Origin: Phoronis australis
Taxonomy: Eukaryota > Phoronida > Phoronidae
Direction: 5' to 3'
DNA length: 64,000 nt
Assembly (NCBI GenBank): GCA_002633005.1
Contig: NMRA01000368.1
Span: 1 to 64,000, forward strand
Positions within the stretch are counted from its first letter, which is position 1; each line of letters opens with the position of its first letter. This document shows positions 35,200 through 47,945 of the stretch, one piece after another. A program made the position numbers and the translations under genes. The notes beneath the pieces were generated by a model. It saw only the letters and a program-made list of their open reading frames with translations. It was not told the DNA's origin and ran no database searches.

Positions 35200-35362
35200 G
35201 ACCTATTTGTGAGAAGCTGGCACGTGTCGATGAGACTGTCGGGGTACGTCGTTTGGTGTCGCTATGTAACGTGCGTGTGCTAGACCAGCGGTTTAAGGTA
35301 CTCAAAGCACATCTACTGGCCGAATGTACTGTACCGCAAACGAATATTTCAGGATTGTCGAA
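35200..35362 (+). CDS. possible single coding exon, unidentified
   Basis: A pyrimidine-bearing acceptor (TTGTTTCTAG|GA) and a strong donor (AA|GTAAGT) enclose 163 nt open in one frame, with two bases of overhang at each end. The 53 complete codons read as plausible protein (for example EKLARVDETVGVRRL) with two or three Cys, but I recognise no family. The reverse strand is also open for 116 codons here, so the stretch is simply stop-poor. No partner exon was found. It could easily be chance. Confidence 0.2.
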
Positions 35363-37061
35363 GTAAGTTAAACTCATAAACCGCAATACATGTATCTATC
35401 TCTGGAACGAACCAAAATACTGGTTAACACGAATAAATTCGCAAAATGGCTTGGGTGGGGGACTCCTAATCCCGTGAGTTGCCCGTTACTTCGGTTGCCG
35501 CAAAGAATCTGAGAGCGTGCCTCATAATGTTCTGTTTTCAAATAAACAATGATTTGGTTGGCTTCTAAAATTTACATGTTCATGTATCTACAAAAACACT
35601 GATTCGTAGATGATTTTTGACAATTAGAAGATAATCTTTTCAGATTTGATGAAGCTTCTCTGGGAAATGTCTGTCGTGCGATGCCCAAATAGCGAAGTAC
35701 ACTGCGCGATTTTTGCCTAGTATCTGAATTAACTTTCGGTAATATTGCTGACATTCGAAAATTTCTACAGATTGTCACAAAGTTTACTTTCAATTCAAAT
35801 GGCTAACTTAGGAACAAACAGGAGATCAAAAAGGAACTTTGTCTTTGGATCAAATTACACGCATTGCTGCTGGGAAGATTAATTGTTTTTGTACTTCTTT
35901 GGTGTTTTTTCAATTTCCAGCAGTATTGGACGATGAATTTTCTCCAAAACTGAATCATTTGTTCGTCATTCCCGTGCATACAGAGCACGTATGGCTAACG
36001 CACACAGTTTCAAAGCAAAGTGTATCCATGCAGTATGCCTGGCGCAGAATCTGATCCACAGGAACTTGATTTGGACACCCGGCGTTGTTCTGAAACGTGA
36101 GTACATTTTTAGGACACCTTGTGTGTCATTTGTCCCCAGCCCGCCCAGACCTGGCTACCCGTGATCTTGAAAGGGAAAAGGGGGATTGTTGGGTGTATTC
36201 GGGACCTAGGGATTCCACCCTAATAAAATGAACTCTCCCCATACATAACCATAAGAATATGAATCTTGATCTTAGGACCAGCGTAGACGGGGATGTACAT
36301 GTATGAGCTGATATAAGCTACCTATCTCTAGTGCATCATAGCGGAGCTGACCAGTGGCAAGTCTAGTTCATCCAATTTGTGTTTTCACACCTTCGGTTGG
36401 CCCGAGCTATGAGCTCACGGACACGGTTCACTTGAAGCAGGCAGTCCAGCTCCCAGATATCCGTCTGCACTGGCTCTTAGGCCTCGTTCTCACTCTCAGG
36501 TATTAGAACAAAATTTGTACAGTTAAGTGTTGGATGGGCTTTAGAGCTCTTTGATTGGGAGACGATGACAACTTCGTTGAAGTAAATTTTGTTCAGAAAT
36601 GAACAGTTTACTGAATGATCAGCGAAAAAGGAAATTGACCGATTGAACACTCTCTATTCCATGGCGCTCAAAGTTGATAGTATGCATGCATGCATGATTA
36701 CACCTCAAAATTAGCATCAGGATAAAGCAGTAATTACAATTTTGCAAGGAAATTTACTCAAGGAAGGCTGTAGTGTGGCAAAAATCAGATTTTGTTTCGT
36801 TCGCTTTTTACCCAGATCGTTCCGAAGCTGTATCTAAACAGCTTTGGCATCACGCTTACAACTCAACATCTGAAAATAGTAACACACTTTACGTAGTATT
36901 TTCCGAGATTAAGGCTGGATGGGGTAATTGGTTGATTGTCAAATACACACAAGCCACTAACTTGACTGATTTAGCATTATACATGCAACGTATGTGATGT
37001 CATATAGGTTATGATTTGAGGTATATGAGGTTTCCATGCGAGCGGCCTTGAAACTTTGCCT
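35363..37061. other. no recognisable gene
   Basis: Only short motif-free frames are present. A small GCAT run is present near 36682-36695. Confidence 0.4.
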
Positions 37062-37212
37062 ATCCATCTGTCCGTCCGTCCGTCCATCTACCCATTTATC
37101 CATCTACCCATCTATCCATCCATCCAACCATCTTTCCATCCATCCGTCCATCCATCTATCTATACAACTATACACGTCCATTTATCTCTCTATCCACTTA
37201 TCTATCTATTTA
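37062..37212. repeat. (CCAT)n/(CTAT)n microsatellite
   Basis: About 150 bases of imperfect tetranucleotides: CCGT, CCAT and CTAT units. The repetitive open frame across it is an artefact of the repeat. Confidence 0.95.
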
Positions 37213-38183
37213 TAACCCACAATTCACCGAGGAGTGGACTTCACGCGCTCAGTCCGCAAAGATTTGCAAAATTTTTATCAAGTTCATAGAAAAGAATAAC
37301 TGATTGTCATCAAACAGGATATAGTTCACGGAGAACTAAAACCACGTCACGGATAGGTTTGGATATGGGCCCACCCTCCGAACGCAATCAGAACACGCCT
37401 CCGGCATGTCACGTTCAGGCGCTACGCAACCACTGCTCCGTCGCAAATTGTGACTAGCCGCCTATTGCGACATTCGAGACTGACTAGTAAACATTTCATC
37501 GTGATTCAAAGAAAAAGTGCCTTACTTTGTTAACTTTGATCGCTAGTATGTGGCTAATTGCTATTTGTTTTTTATTCGTTTTATATTTGATGTTTAATGC
37601 ATACGTGAAAATAACAACCGCTCGGATAAAATTGTTCCACATTTTTCGCGTTTGGAATTAACTAGGATGCAAATTTCGACTTCTAGCAGACCGGATCAGC
37701 AAACTTTTGACGAAACGCTCTACAGATGGTGAAACGCTTTAAACCCGTTCTACCAAAATTAACACGAAAATATATGTAGCAATTGGACGCAGTTGAACGG
37801 CTGAGTCGCCAATTAATTTGTTAAGAGACGTAAATTAGATGTTAAAGACATTATCACATAGCGCGTTTTAAGTGTCCGAGAGAAGTGTTAAGCTCTGACG
37901 CGTGTGGATCTGCACATTTGCCCCTTAATTAATAAACAGCAATGTCACCGAAAATGTGAGGGTTTCTGAGCGGATATATCGATTCATTACATTCGAAATT
38001 TAAAGAAACGCATAAGTAAGTCATAAATTAATACAAAGGTTATACTTGTGCTGTTATAAATTTATGATCTTTTCATACTCGGCTATTGGTCACGTGGTGT
38101 GACCAAGAAATGGCGTTTATGAAGACTAACAGTCTTGCTTGCACAGCGAAATAAAACTTTTTATCCCGACAATCGCTTCATCG
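37213..38183. other. no recognisable feature
   Basis: I see nothing to annotate. Confidence 0.4.
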
Positions 38184-38507
38184 CAGTGGCGGATCTAGGA
38201 CAACATAAGGGAGGAGGGGCGACACTTTGTCTTGAGCAATCGCGTAAAGCATGCGCGCACCCAGCCTGAAATGAAGAAGGGCTTGAACTTCTGAGAATGT
38301 GGACTTCCTTGCTGTAACGCAAACCGCAAGACTAAAAAAAAACGAGGGGACGCTTCCTTCACCTTGCTTCGGCAGCTTCGACATTACCAGGGTTAATTGA
38401 TAAACTCAAAATTTTCCTCACGCTCTTGCTGACTTCCTGTTTTATTTGTTGGCGGTAGCCAAGGGGGGGATCGGGCCCCCTGCCCCTCCCCCCTTAGTCT
38501 GCCTATG
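38184..38507 (+). mobile_element. 324-bp MITE, family G, with 5-bp target-site duplication
   Basis: Left terminus CAGTGGCGGATCTAGGA. The right terminus reads, inverted, CATAGGCAGACTAAGGGGG. CATCG flanks both sides (38179-38183 and 38508-38512). Inside are GCATGCGCGCACCCAGCC, GAGAATGTGGAC and an AACTCAAAATTTTCCTCACG stretch, all shared with 23674-24027 and 59634-60501. The minus-strand open frames that span it are not genes. Confidence 0.8.
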
Positions 38508-39429
38508 CATCGATCGAGACAGAATTTGCAAGGCAAAGTTGTAAATTCCATAGAACTACAGCTTATCGACCTCATCGACCAAAAATCGAATTTTGTCATG
38601 GTCTTTTAACTGTGGCGGTCATTTTGTTTCGTCAAAAATTCAAAATTTCTTAAAGCCCGTTTATTTAAAAATGTTACCGTGTTCGAAGAGAAGCCATTGA
38701 GAATTGACAAAGTCAAGATAACGTATTATCAGAAAAGTCCTCTTTCTCCACCCGGCAGACCGTGACAGGTCTGGGGAGTGACCGAGTCTTTCTTTGCCCG
38801 ACAAACAGCCACAATTTTAGAGATAGAATTTTGATGACAAGAGTGTTATAATAATGTGCTTCAAAATTATTAGATTGTTACGTCGTCCTCAGCTCCCCCG
38901 GCTCATCCGGAGAACGCGAAATCTTAGGTTCACATGAACATGAAATCTATCCCTGACACGGCTCAGAGGACATTATTGCCGTGTAATCAGCGCTCTGATT
39001 AATAGCGGCGAGTGTGTGAACTACATAAATGCAAGACGTCCTGTGAGAGTCCTGAACGGCAAAACTCGCCTACTTTTCATTTGAGCTGCTTAAAGTTTGC
39101 AGAATGCAAGGTTCAATAAGATTGATAGAAGAAAAAACTTACCTTCTTGTGTCACCATTTTGTTTATTTTCAAAAGTGCACGTTCTGGGTGAACCAATGA
39201 CCGACTCCGTCCCGTACCAGTGCCCGAGAACATGATGATGCACGCGAGTAATTTACAAAGATAAACTTTAGACAGTTTTACATTTTTACGATAAATTAAT
39301 AATTGGTTAGCTCCCGGGATGATTTAGTTCACATTTGCGGTGCTTTACAAAAGTATCCTGCGAGTTCGTAAAACTTGCAGGATCAAAAACAGTTTCCGTC
39401 TATTCAGTTACAATATCGTGACCACTCGT
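38508..39429. other. no recognisable feature
   Basis: No protein, RNA or repeat was recognised. Confidence 0.4.
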
Positions 39430-39520
39430 ATAAATGCATCTGAAGTACTTTCGTAACCTCAAATTTCTCGTCGAATGTGTTTTATATCTGCACATGTGAG
39501 AATTTTGTTCATACGGCCTA
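39430..39520. repeat. family D element fragment
   Basis: GAAGTACTTTCGTAACCTCA, TTCTCGTCGAATGTG and ATCTGCACATGTGAGAA follow the order of the family D left arm (20188-20372). The right arm is missing. Confidence 0.45.
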
Positions 39521-40686
39521 GCCGCGTTCCCACCGCCGGCACGTGGTCGCCTTGGCGTAAACTCTAAATTTTGTGAAATCCAAATTTGACAATGTACATA
39601 ATGTAATGACACAAAAAGTGTTTTAAACATTTTAAGTTAAAACTTGAATAAAGTTGCCTCGCCAAGTCAATTCTTGAACTTAAGTGCATATCGAGGTACG
39701 TTTTACCGAAAATTTTACGCTCAGTCAATCGTACTTAATCAAATACGGTCACCTTTCAATTTTTACATACACACAGTTCATTGAAGTGCTTTACGAAGAT
39801 GATCGTTAAGTACAAAACGAAAAACAGTTGAATTTTACTAACGTAGCAATCAGCAATGTATTGTTCCTAGCGGGTCGCAATTGTCTACCACCGTCTTTAG
39901 CCATGACGATGCCGTAGGCTTACGACTCGATAAAATGGGCTAAGGGTGCACTGTACTTCACGCGGTTCCTGAAACCCGCATTATGCTGATTAGCCAATAC
40001 ATGTATCTATGATAATGCAAAACGAATGTAGAATAAAACCGCTAACATGTAACAAACTTCAACAGTCTTTACATGTGTATTTGCTCCTCTAATGCAAGGC
40101 AGTCAGGGCGTTCCAGTTCCTTGCTTAACTTGGCATTGACTACAACAAATAAACTTGATTTTCCCTGACGGTCATATTGCCTTGACGATTGAAACTAACC
40201 TGTCGTGACAATTAACTTGACGGGGTTGGTTTGATGTAATAACGACCTCTCAGTTTTGTCCAAGTCTAAAAACCTTTTGATTTTGTACCAGTGAATCGCC
40301 AAAACCAAAAGCTGGTTATAGATTGGAGGCGTGGGTTTATAGACCATTTAAACATTTTGTCAAAAAGGGTAGATATGGCGGTGTTAGGGATTACCTGACA
40401 GAGATATGAATACCGTGGCCTGCGAGTGAAAGAGAGTGAGATCACGTGCTTCTCATGTACTGCATGGCGATAACTCGTGAACACTTGTGTAATCTAGCCA
40501 AACTCGCAAGAACCTATTCTTACGGACCGCAGCCACCTGAGTGTAACATGTTTGGCAAAATTGGCTTTTCATCGTAGAATAAATGTGTGCACTACTGTAC
40601 TCGACAAGATTAGGGAAAGTTTGAAAATGAAACATTTTAATTTACAGTATCTTGCTGCCCAGGTTGGTTGCTTTGATTTCCATTCT
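39521..40686. other. no recognisable feature
   Basis: I see nothing to annotate in this interval. Confidence 0.4.
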
Positions 40687-40875
40687 TTAAAGGTACTCCT
40701 TCCGCTTTGTTTTAGTTAAAAACTTTATCAATCCGATTTTATCGCAAGCCGGCTAGTTCAGTCGAAAGTTAAGCCCAAGTAATGCTTTTTAGCACAATTC
40801 CAAATATTTTCAAAGCTAACTCAATCTAAAATGATTTTTAGTCTAGTTTTCATTTTTTCCGCATTGCACCACAAC
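40687..40875 (+). mobile_element. TTAA-AGG type element, family F
   Basis: Begins TTAA-AGGTACTCCTTCCG, then TTTTAGTTAAAAACTTT, a GCTAGTTCAGTCGAAAG stretch and CAAATATTTTCA, in the same order as 26278-26460. The right end was not resolved. Confidence 0.55.
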
Positions 40876-43764
40876 CTAAAATGGCCGCCATAGTGAGTGA
40901 CAGCTGTTTGATTGCTTTGGTGTAGTCTTGCGACAACTGAATTGATTGTAGTATCGGTTGCTGGAACGGCGAGGATTTGCTGCGTTCCTGCTTTATCACC
41001 AAAAAGTCTCGTTTAGATGTCTGCATGATTAGAGTACTCAGTTTTTACAACAGATCCAAGGATTTACCTTAAAAATCGACAGAAGTTTTGGAAGGCCTTG
41101 GTGTTGTCTCGCCCGTCTTCTTTAGTGTAGGTGACGCTGTATGAAGTACTATGCCTTAAACACGGGAAATCATGGAACGTCCTTCACACCTACTCTGCAG
41201 AAGAAAGCAGAGACAGTACCAATGGTATCGAGAATTTCTGCCGATTTTTGAGGTTAACATTTGGATGTGTTATAAGAAGCGAGTAGTCTGTTCTTGCTGT
41301 ATGTTTACATTTTCATGTCAAACATTGATATTTTTCCATCGGAGGCGCAATTTTTAGAAAAAGGTCGTGGTTAACATAGAAGTTTTCTTGGAAGTTTCAA
41401 ACATTATGCAACTTTGGTCGAGCGGAAAACTGTGAGATTTCATTATTTTCATAAACAAAACGACTAATTTATGAAGCGTCAGACTTAATAATCCTATGTT
41501 TAGGATTTTGTGCTTTATTTTAAAAATGAAATGTTTATTCATCAATGTATCAGTGTAGGCCGAAAGAAAAGGGCTCACTGAGTAAGAAAAAGAAAGATAG
41601 GACATTCATTAACTTATATATAGTTCATGAAAAACGTCCGACAACATACGGTAATATCTGCCGGGCCTACTCTGATTCCGTTGAGACCACCTTGCATAAT
41701 GTCAAGCAATAAAAACGAAACATTCTTTATTTGACTAATGTTTTTTAACCTACTTCTTAAAGGTGACCAGAGAGCGACTTTCGTACTTTTTAAACGCTTC
41801 AACGAGACTGGGAAATTGTAGTGGAAAGTGGATGAAACTACTATTGTATGCACACTGGTGAATCAGACGCGCAATAGACATCAGCAATTCTGTCCTGTAG
41901 ACGTAGCTACCAGTAAAAGCTATAGCAGAGTTCAAATTTGTGTCGAGAGATATGCGGCAAGGATCACCACTGAAAGATGTGGAGACCCAGTGTCATCAAC
42001 AGAATATGCATGCTTTCAAAAAATCCTTATTCTGTAAACAATAATTTCTAAAGCTATTAAGAAGTTCTGATGAGTTTTATCAGAAATTTCTAATATCTCT
42101 GTCAAAACGCTAACGATGCCTTGACAGTTTCGTGAGAAAACGCCGTGGTAAACAAGTCACGGGGTTTGCGAAACTGTCGAGATTGGTTGCGATATTAGAA
42201 CCTTCATTTAAGGACTTCGGAATCTATTTTCTCTGTTCGGTTGGGAATCGTAGTCATTGCCCGGCCGAAGAAGTACTGCCAAATAGTAAAATTAATATTT
42301 CATGTTGAAATATTCCGAATGCAGACAGAAATAATAGCACAAAAGGGCTAATCTTTCGCAATAAAAAGTATTTTCTCCCAAAATATGTTTGTTTTGAGGC
42401 ATTGTTCTGACAAACAAACGCCAAGAACACTTTCACGAAAACTAGAACTTAGTCACAATGTGTCACACCGTGATTTCAAAGAAAACATTGTACGGAGTAA
42501 TTCGTCGTAAGTGGTAAACTGTAATTCTCTCAAACAAAACCTCAGAAACGTCAGATGTAACGTTTGCTCTTGGGGTGAGGTCGCGGTCTCCGCTCACTTT
42601 GTTTTATGATTAATTCAGTCACTGGGAAAAGCAACTCAGAAATGATCAATAGAAAGTTCTAGATTAAAAGCACATGTTTCAACAGACCCGGCCTTGCTAC
42701 CCCTCCACACAAACCAATTAGCCAGTCCACTGCATGGCATTCACTGCGGTTTGGACGAGTCAATTAAGTTTTATTATTTTCAGTATCATAAAGCTTGATT
42801 ACGTGATGACACATCTTAAAACGAGCGTGAAGAAGGAGAAAGCGTAGGTTTTAATGCATTTTAATGATCCAGGAATATTTGGATAAATAAGGAATAAAAA
42901 TGCGCGTTTCTGAGTGTATTGCATTCGTTTTGCCTCGGTGGCTTCGCAGCTCGGCCGGACTACGTCATAAAAATCGCTGGTAAAAACTGTCTATGGAACC
43001 ATAAACACATATCTAATCCAAAGCCAGCGGTAAGACGTAGTGCAAGTGGAACCCTCTTGCGTCGTGATACGCAGGATGATTGAGCGGTTATTGACAGCGT
43101 ATTGGGTTTCTATTGAGAATTCTTTGAAGACGATAGAGCCATCAGAAGCGAAAAAGTTTCACTTGAATTCTACGGAAGTTGTGCAGCAACCGCGTTTGAT
43201 GAGAATTGGACATTCGTGTGATCTGTGAGCAATTATCTGCGTATAGAAAAGGGATAGTTGCCTTTGAGAGAATAATATATGCAAGCTTTGTACGATATCT
43301 ATTGCTGATCAATGCAAGGCGGCGAATTCAAAATGCCGTTAGTCTATTGATTCCGACTTGTGTGGTGGTTCGCTCGCGGTGTCTGAATAGCCTACAGAAT
43401 AGACGTATTGTCTTACCACGCACAAGTCACATTGTAGGAGTTTTATTGGACTTTACTACGATTGTGTGGTCCCTGTTAATGTAAACTGCAAATTCCTTGA
43501 CAGAATGTCCCGAAGAACACAAGTGCTTCTTCGAACCAGCGCGATCAATCGAGATTCTACGGAAAACGCCTGATTAGTGGAGTTCTCCCTCGTTTTTGTA
43601 GAATGGTCTTTTTTTCTTGAAAACCGTGGTACTGAAATTTTATCAGCATTGTGTTGTGAGGAAAAAGTTAATCGAAAACTCGGATGTAGTTTTCGGACAG
43701 CGTGACGTATACGGTTACAGAAGTAGCACTTGATGCGAGTAAACACTATATTATCGGAAAACAA
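40876..43764. other. upstream region of Wnt10, no exon recognised
   Basis: This is the 2.9 kb before the Wnt10 start. The last 900 bases contain more CpG than the flanks, which would suit a promoter or 5' UTR. I cannot place a TATA box or transcription start, and non-coding 5' exons may lie here. Confidence 0.35.
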
Positions 43765-43877
43765 ATGGAGATTTTGAACATATGTCGGCGTCGGAACAGA
43801 CACAAATCAAGTGAAAACGAACTGGCAAAAATGTTACTAGGAATTTTCGTAATGATTATGGGTCTGCTGGAAGCAAG
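43765..43877 (+). CDS. Wnt10: Wnt10 exon 1: N-terminus and signal peptide
   Basis: The frame is open from about 43690 to the donor AAG|GTAAGC (GT at 43878). Two in-frame ATGs are candidates. ATG 43765 gives a 22-residue basic n-region, then the hydrophobic MLLGIFVMIMGLLEA. ATG 43831 starts directly at that hydrophobic core and has the better -3 base (A). I list the longer form; residue numbers below follow it. The exon ends two bases into an Arg codon (AG), which exon 2 completes with its first base (G). The segment would direct the Wnt into the secretory pathway. N-terminal Wnt sequence is poorly conserved, so this exon rests on the signal peptide, the exact phase match and the strong donor, not on homology. 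Confidence 0.7.
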
Positions 43878-46800
43878 GTAAGCCTGCTGTCAATCATTTT
43901 ATTAATTCCTTATTTTTTCATACTTTGGAATTGTTTTGTCATCGTAGGGTTTTACGTCGCTGCGCTTCTCAAGTGGCTGTGTGCGTTCTTCTTGTATTCT
44001 TTCGTGATATAGATACGATTGGCTCTATGTTACTATTTTTTAAAATTTAGACTCGCGTATCGTTTCCTTCTTGAAAATGTTTTCCAAAGCCATGCTAACG
44101 TTATCAGCTAACTCCCCTATCTAACATATTCTTTAACTTTAATTGAATATAGCCCCATGACCAGTACTGGAACTTTCTGGTCTTGAGAGGAATGTCTCTG
44201 AAAATAATTGAAATATCTAGTTCAACACAGGCTGAAATTTAACTGTAAACTGTTACCAGGCCTTTAGCTGTTTGGGACGGAAATGAGCCGGTGTGATTCA
44301 AATTAGTTTTCTGTTCCGATTCATGTTACTTAACCAAACTCACGGATCCGTGACGCAATGTGATAACAATCGCATACGACATTGATGAAATTCAACTAGG
44401 AACAGTTACCAGTTAACCCAATATTTACGTAGGTGATCAGATGTAAACAAACTTTATTTATGGACTTACTACGGTTGCGTCCTACATGTAGATTGTGTGA
44501 AGCGAAATGGATAACAAAGCGAAATAGGGGGTTTCATGGCCTTCACGTTGCTAATCATGTTGCTGTTATAACGAATTATGAGATGAACTAAAGAAACTGT
44601 AATACGCATCGATTAACACTACAGTTATGCGCGTAAGTTGAATCAACTCACATACATGACTCGTCGAAAACAACTATTCAGAATTATTCAATGCTTCGAT
44701 TTAAACGTGAAATTTCTTGAACTGTGTTTACTTCATACCCTGTTTACGTCAACACAGCATTTAAACGATTAGAATTATTCCGTCAATGGATAAGAAATCG
44801 AGGAAAATACATCGCCTTTAGCGTCTTACTTGAAACTTACAGCGTACTACATCTGCTTGTGAATCTATAAACCCTAGAAATATTCTAAGGTGAATACTTC
44901 CAGCGTGTTACCCAGGTGCTTGACACTGGTTTCTCATACATTTACGTTTTAAATAAGAATACAGTGAACTTTCAAGGTCTGTCCTATCGAAAAATCTGTT
45001 TAAACAAGACTCGGTGTTTTAACAGACAAATCACAGACCCGAGTATTTTTAAGTCACCTGGAACGAGCGAACAAGACTCAGGGATACAAACCCCGACCAG
45101 ATGTCGTGAATACTGGACCAGGATTTCACGAAACTCGGATACTTGAAAAATTTGGATTTGCGTACAATAATAGTTTCCATCAACGATAACTAAGACTTTG
45201 AGGACAGGGAATTTATTGAGTCATTCCGATTTTGACAAAAATAACGTGTTGAACGCCTTTTACTCAGTGAAGTCGTTTACTGAAGGAGTTTCGAAGGAGG
45301 TTGTTGATTCTGCAATGATTCTCCTCAGGTTTGCAACAGCGCCGGAAGGAGCTTTAAATCGAAATCGTGAGGTATTAGTACGCGGCCACTCCCCAAAAAC
45401 TGTGCCACTGTGTACAACTATTATGGTTTAAAAGGTATGGTTATTTTGAATCATCAAACTTACTTGAACCGTTAACTTATTTTGCAGCTTGTCAAACCGG
45501 AAGAATTACAAAACAACTCTCAAAGCTGACATAAATTGCTAAGATATGTTTACACATCTGATCAATGTTCTTTGAAAGTCATGAAACGAAGCATATTTGT
45601 GCCTTAATACTATGCAATCCAATTCATTTATGCACTTATAAAGAACCTATATACTTCAATGGGCTTGCAACGTTTCTTCTTCAAATCCTTAAACCACCAT
45701 TCGATTTATGTTGTTTTAACGGAGGCCCTCATAAAAACGTTATCATTATCCGTTTAAAACCCCTTTGTTTATCTTCGGCACTCGTCAACGCTGTATTTCA
45801 AGACATGCGAATGCAGCGCCGAGGTAATTTGAGAAAACTTCGAGGAATTCGAGATCGCCTGGCTTTTCACCAATGAGAAAGGCAATTTATTTTCGTAACC
45901 ATCAAACCTGCAGACGTATTGTCCGCTCATGACAAGGTGGTTTAGCTTATTAACCTGGTTTTTTGGATAAACATTTTCTACAAACTCCCAGGTCTCTCTT
46001 GATTGAGTCTCCTGTTTAGAAGCAATGTCCACGATTCTCAGTTACTATCATTGGCAATTGATAAACACGGACAAAAATATTCCAAGGCTTTCGGTCTGCA
46101 ATTACGCCAGGTAACAACAAAACTGTATTTGAAATAAATCAGCTGTGCAAAAAGTGGGCGTTTTTGAGAAATTATCTCGGAAAATTGCTAAAATTGTTGC
46201 CTCAGATGCTCCTTTGACGGGTCATACATGGAAGCAGCGACAGCAGATGGAATGAAATATTCCTGTGTGCCTGGAATAAATACAGGCAGACAATAAGGGC
46301 AGAAATATCGAGCGTGATAACTTTGGTCCAAGAGGTCAAATTCCTTCGCTGCATAAACCGCAGTAAAATGTTTTATTGAAAATAGTTTAAACTATTACTT
46401 CATTGGCAGTTTAACCCGTCATGCGTGACCTCTACACACCGGTATCACATACACGTAGGCTATTATTACTTTTTGAATCACCGTGAACATATCCGCGTAT
46501 CTACGTATAAAAGTTGGTTGGATTCAGTGAATTGATACATCCAAAGACAACTCGGTGGTTTTGTTCTGTCGATAACACTCCCTGTGTTCTTCCTAGGTTG
46601 TTTGGGATACAAAAACAATGCGGTTGTGTCCTGTCGATTCGTATTGTTTTAAGAGTACGGTTCTTTCCGGGTTTAACTGTAAGAGTGAACCGTGGCATCG
46701 CGTACCAAGACTGATAAGTGAAAACATCAGACAGGCTTCGTTCTTTTGAAGAGCAGGAGTCATCTCTGACGATTTTCGAATAATTAGATAAACGTAGTTC

Positions 46801-47395
46801 TTAATGTCGTACCCGTCTGATTCTTGATTTGATGAGCGATACTTCTTTACAAAGTGTACGAAACTTATGAGTGTTTCGGCAAATACACAACGGCAGAACC
46901 ATATTACGTTCCCGAAATTTTCTACAATGCGTGTGCCTTTATCGATTATATTTTGAATGGGAAATATGAATATCCTTACCCAGTAATCAGCATCGTCACG
47001 AAAGTGTTCATTGATTAAAGGGTTCATCGTTTGGCGATAGGAATAACATTCGCTAATGCCGTCTATTCAAAGGTTTTTCATTCTTTCTGAACAACAGTAT
47101 TCGAGACGTCGTTTATTTCGTACGCAGAAAAGAGAGGCTATAATAGCCATCCCGAGAACACCCCAAGTTAAGAGCGACGTAAGAGAGAGTCCGGCTTGCG
47201 AACACCCCACGTTTAGTTTTGTGACCTATCAGTCACAATGTGACGTTTGTGACCTTACTTCAGGACATCGGGCTGGGAGAAATATATCTTTTCGACTAGA
47301 TTTTTGATGGCAAACAAAAATAACCGAGAGGCTGTTTTGTGTCGAAAGTCGAAGCAATTAAAAGATCGCCCTGATAGCAAGTAGCAGCATATGTT

Positions 47396-47841
47396 AATAA
47401 AAACAACAACGGATTTAAACCGGCTTGGCATGTTTCGGTGTCGTTTATTGAAACACCATCATCAGAAGAAGAAAAAAATACACATTGGCCACCTTGCTGG
47501 GCCCAACAACAAGTAATGAAACACAGACACGGTCAGTTACAGGGAATAACAATAAACTAGACTAACAATGACAACCTGTAGTGTGCTAGTTGCCTATATT
47601 GAGAATGGGGTTGCACCAACTGATGGGTAGAGCCTCACGAATTTTAAGCTCCTTTGTTGTTTCTCCTTGGTCTATTATAGCAAAGTCATTGAAGGAGAAT
47701 TGCTGATAACAACGATTGGAACTCTGCAAATGAATATTAATATGTAAACTTCTGTCAAAATTTAGATGTTCCCTGGTCCGGGTTTTCAATAAACGACACC
47801 GAAACATGTCAAACCGGCTTAAATCCGTTGCTGTTTTTATT
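47396..47841 (-). mobile_element. Penelope-like retroelement remnant with GIY-YIG C-terminus and inverted termini
   Basis: On the minus strand, 47776-47586 encodes the last ~60 residues of a Penelope-like polyprotein: TREHLNFDRSLHINIHL, then SFNDFAIIDQGETTKELKI, 'REALPISWCNPILNIGN' and a stop. This is the usual C-terminal part of the GIY-YIG endonuclease. A 190-base 3' tail follows. The element is bounded by 58-base inverted termini (47396-47453 and 47784-47841, only a few mismatches). Next to the 3' terminus is a hammerhead-like core: CTGATGA (47465-47459), a GGTGT/ACACC stem, then GAAAC. Hammerhead motifs are known in the terminal repeats of Penelope-like elements. Reverse transcriptase is absent, so the copy is dead. 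Confidence 0.78.
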
Positions 47842-47864
47842 AATTCCTTCAAACCCTTTAAAGT

Positions 47865-47945
47865 TTGCACATGCGCAGATAGGAAACACCTCCAAAGGAA
47901 ATATGAAACTTTGGATATGCCCGAGGTGTTCCGGATGTCAAAGCG
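47865..47945. repeat. family D element fragment
   Basis: GCACATGCGCAGATAGG, ACACCTCCAAAGG and TATGCCCGAGGTGTTCCGGA resemble the right arm of family D (compare 20620-20670). Confidence 0.4.

Noticed and set aside
37056-37289. 77-codon frame of HP/SIYP repeats
   Set aside because: Translation of the CCAT/CTAT microsatellite.
42064-42092. CTGATGAGTTTTATCAGAAA as a hammerhead ribozyme core
   Set aside because: The CTGATGA is itself part of a CTGAT/ATCAG hairpin, and no proper stem II precedes GAAA. Only the sequence similarity to CUGAUGA...GAAA remains.
46593-47027. 144-codon minus-strand open frame in Wnt10 intron 1
   Set aside because: No recognisable motif. In 64 kb of AT-leaning DNA read in six frames, one or two frames of this size are expected by chance.
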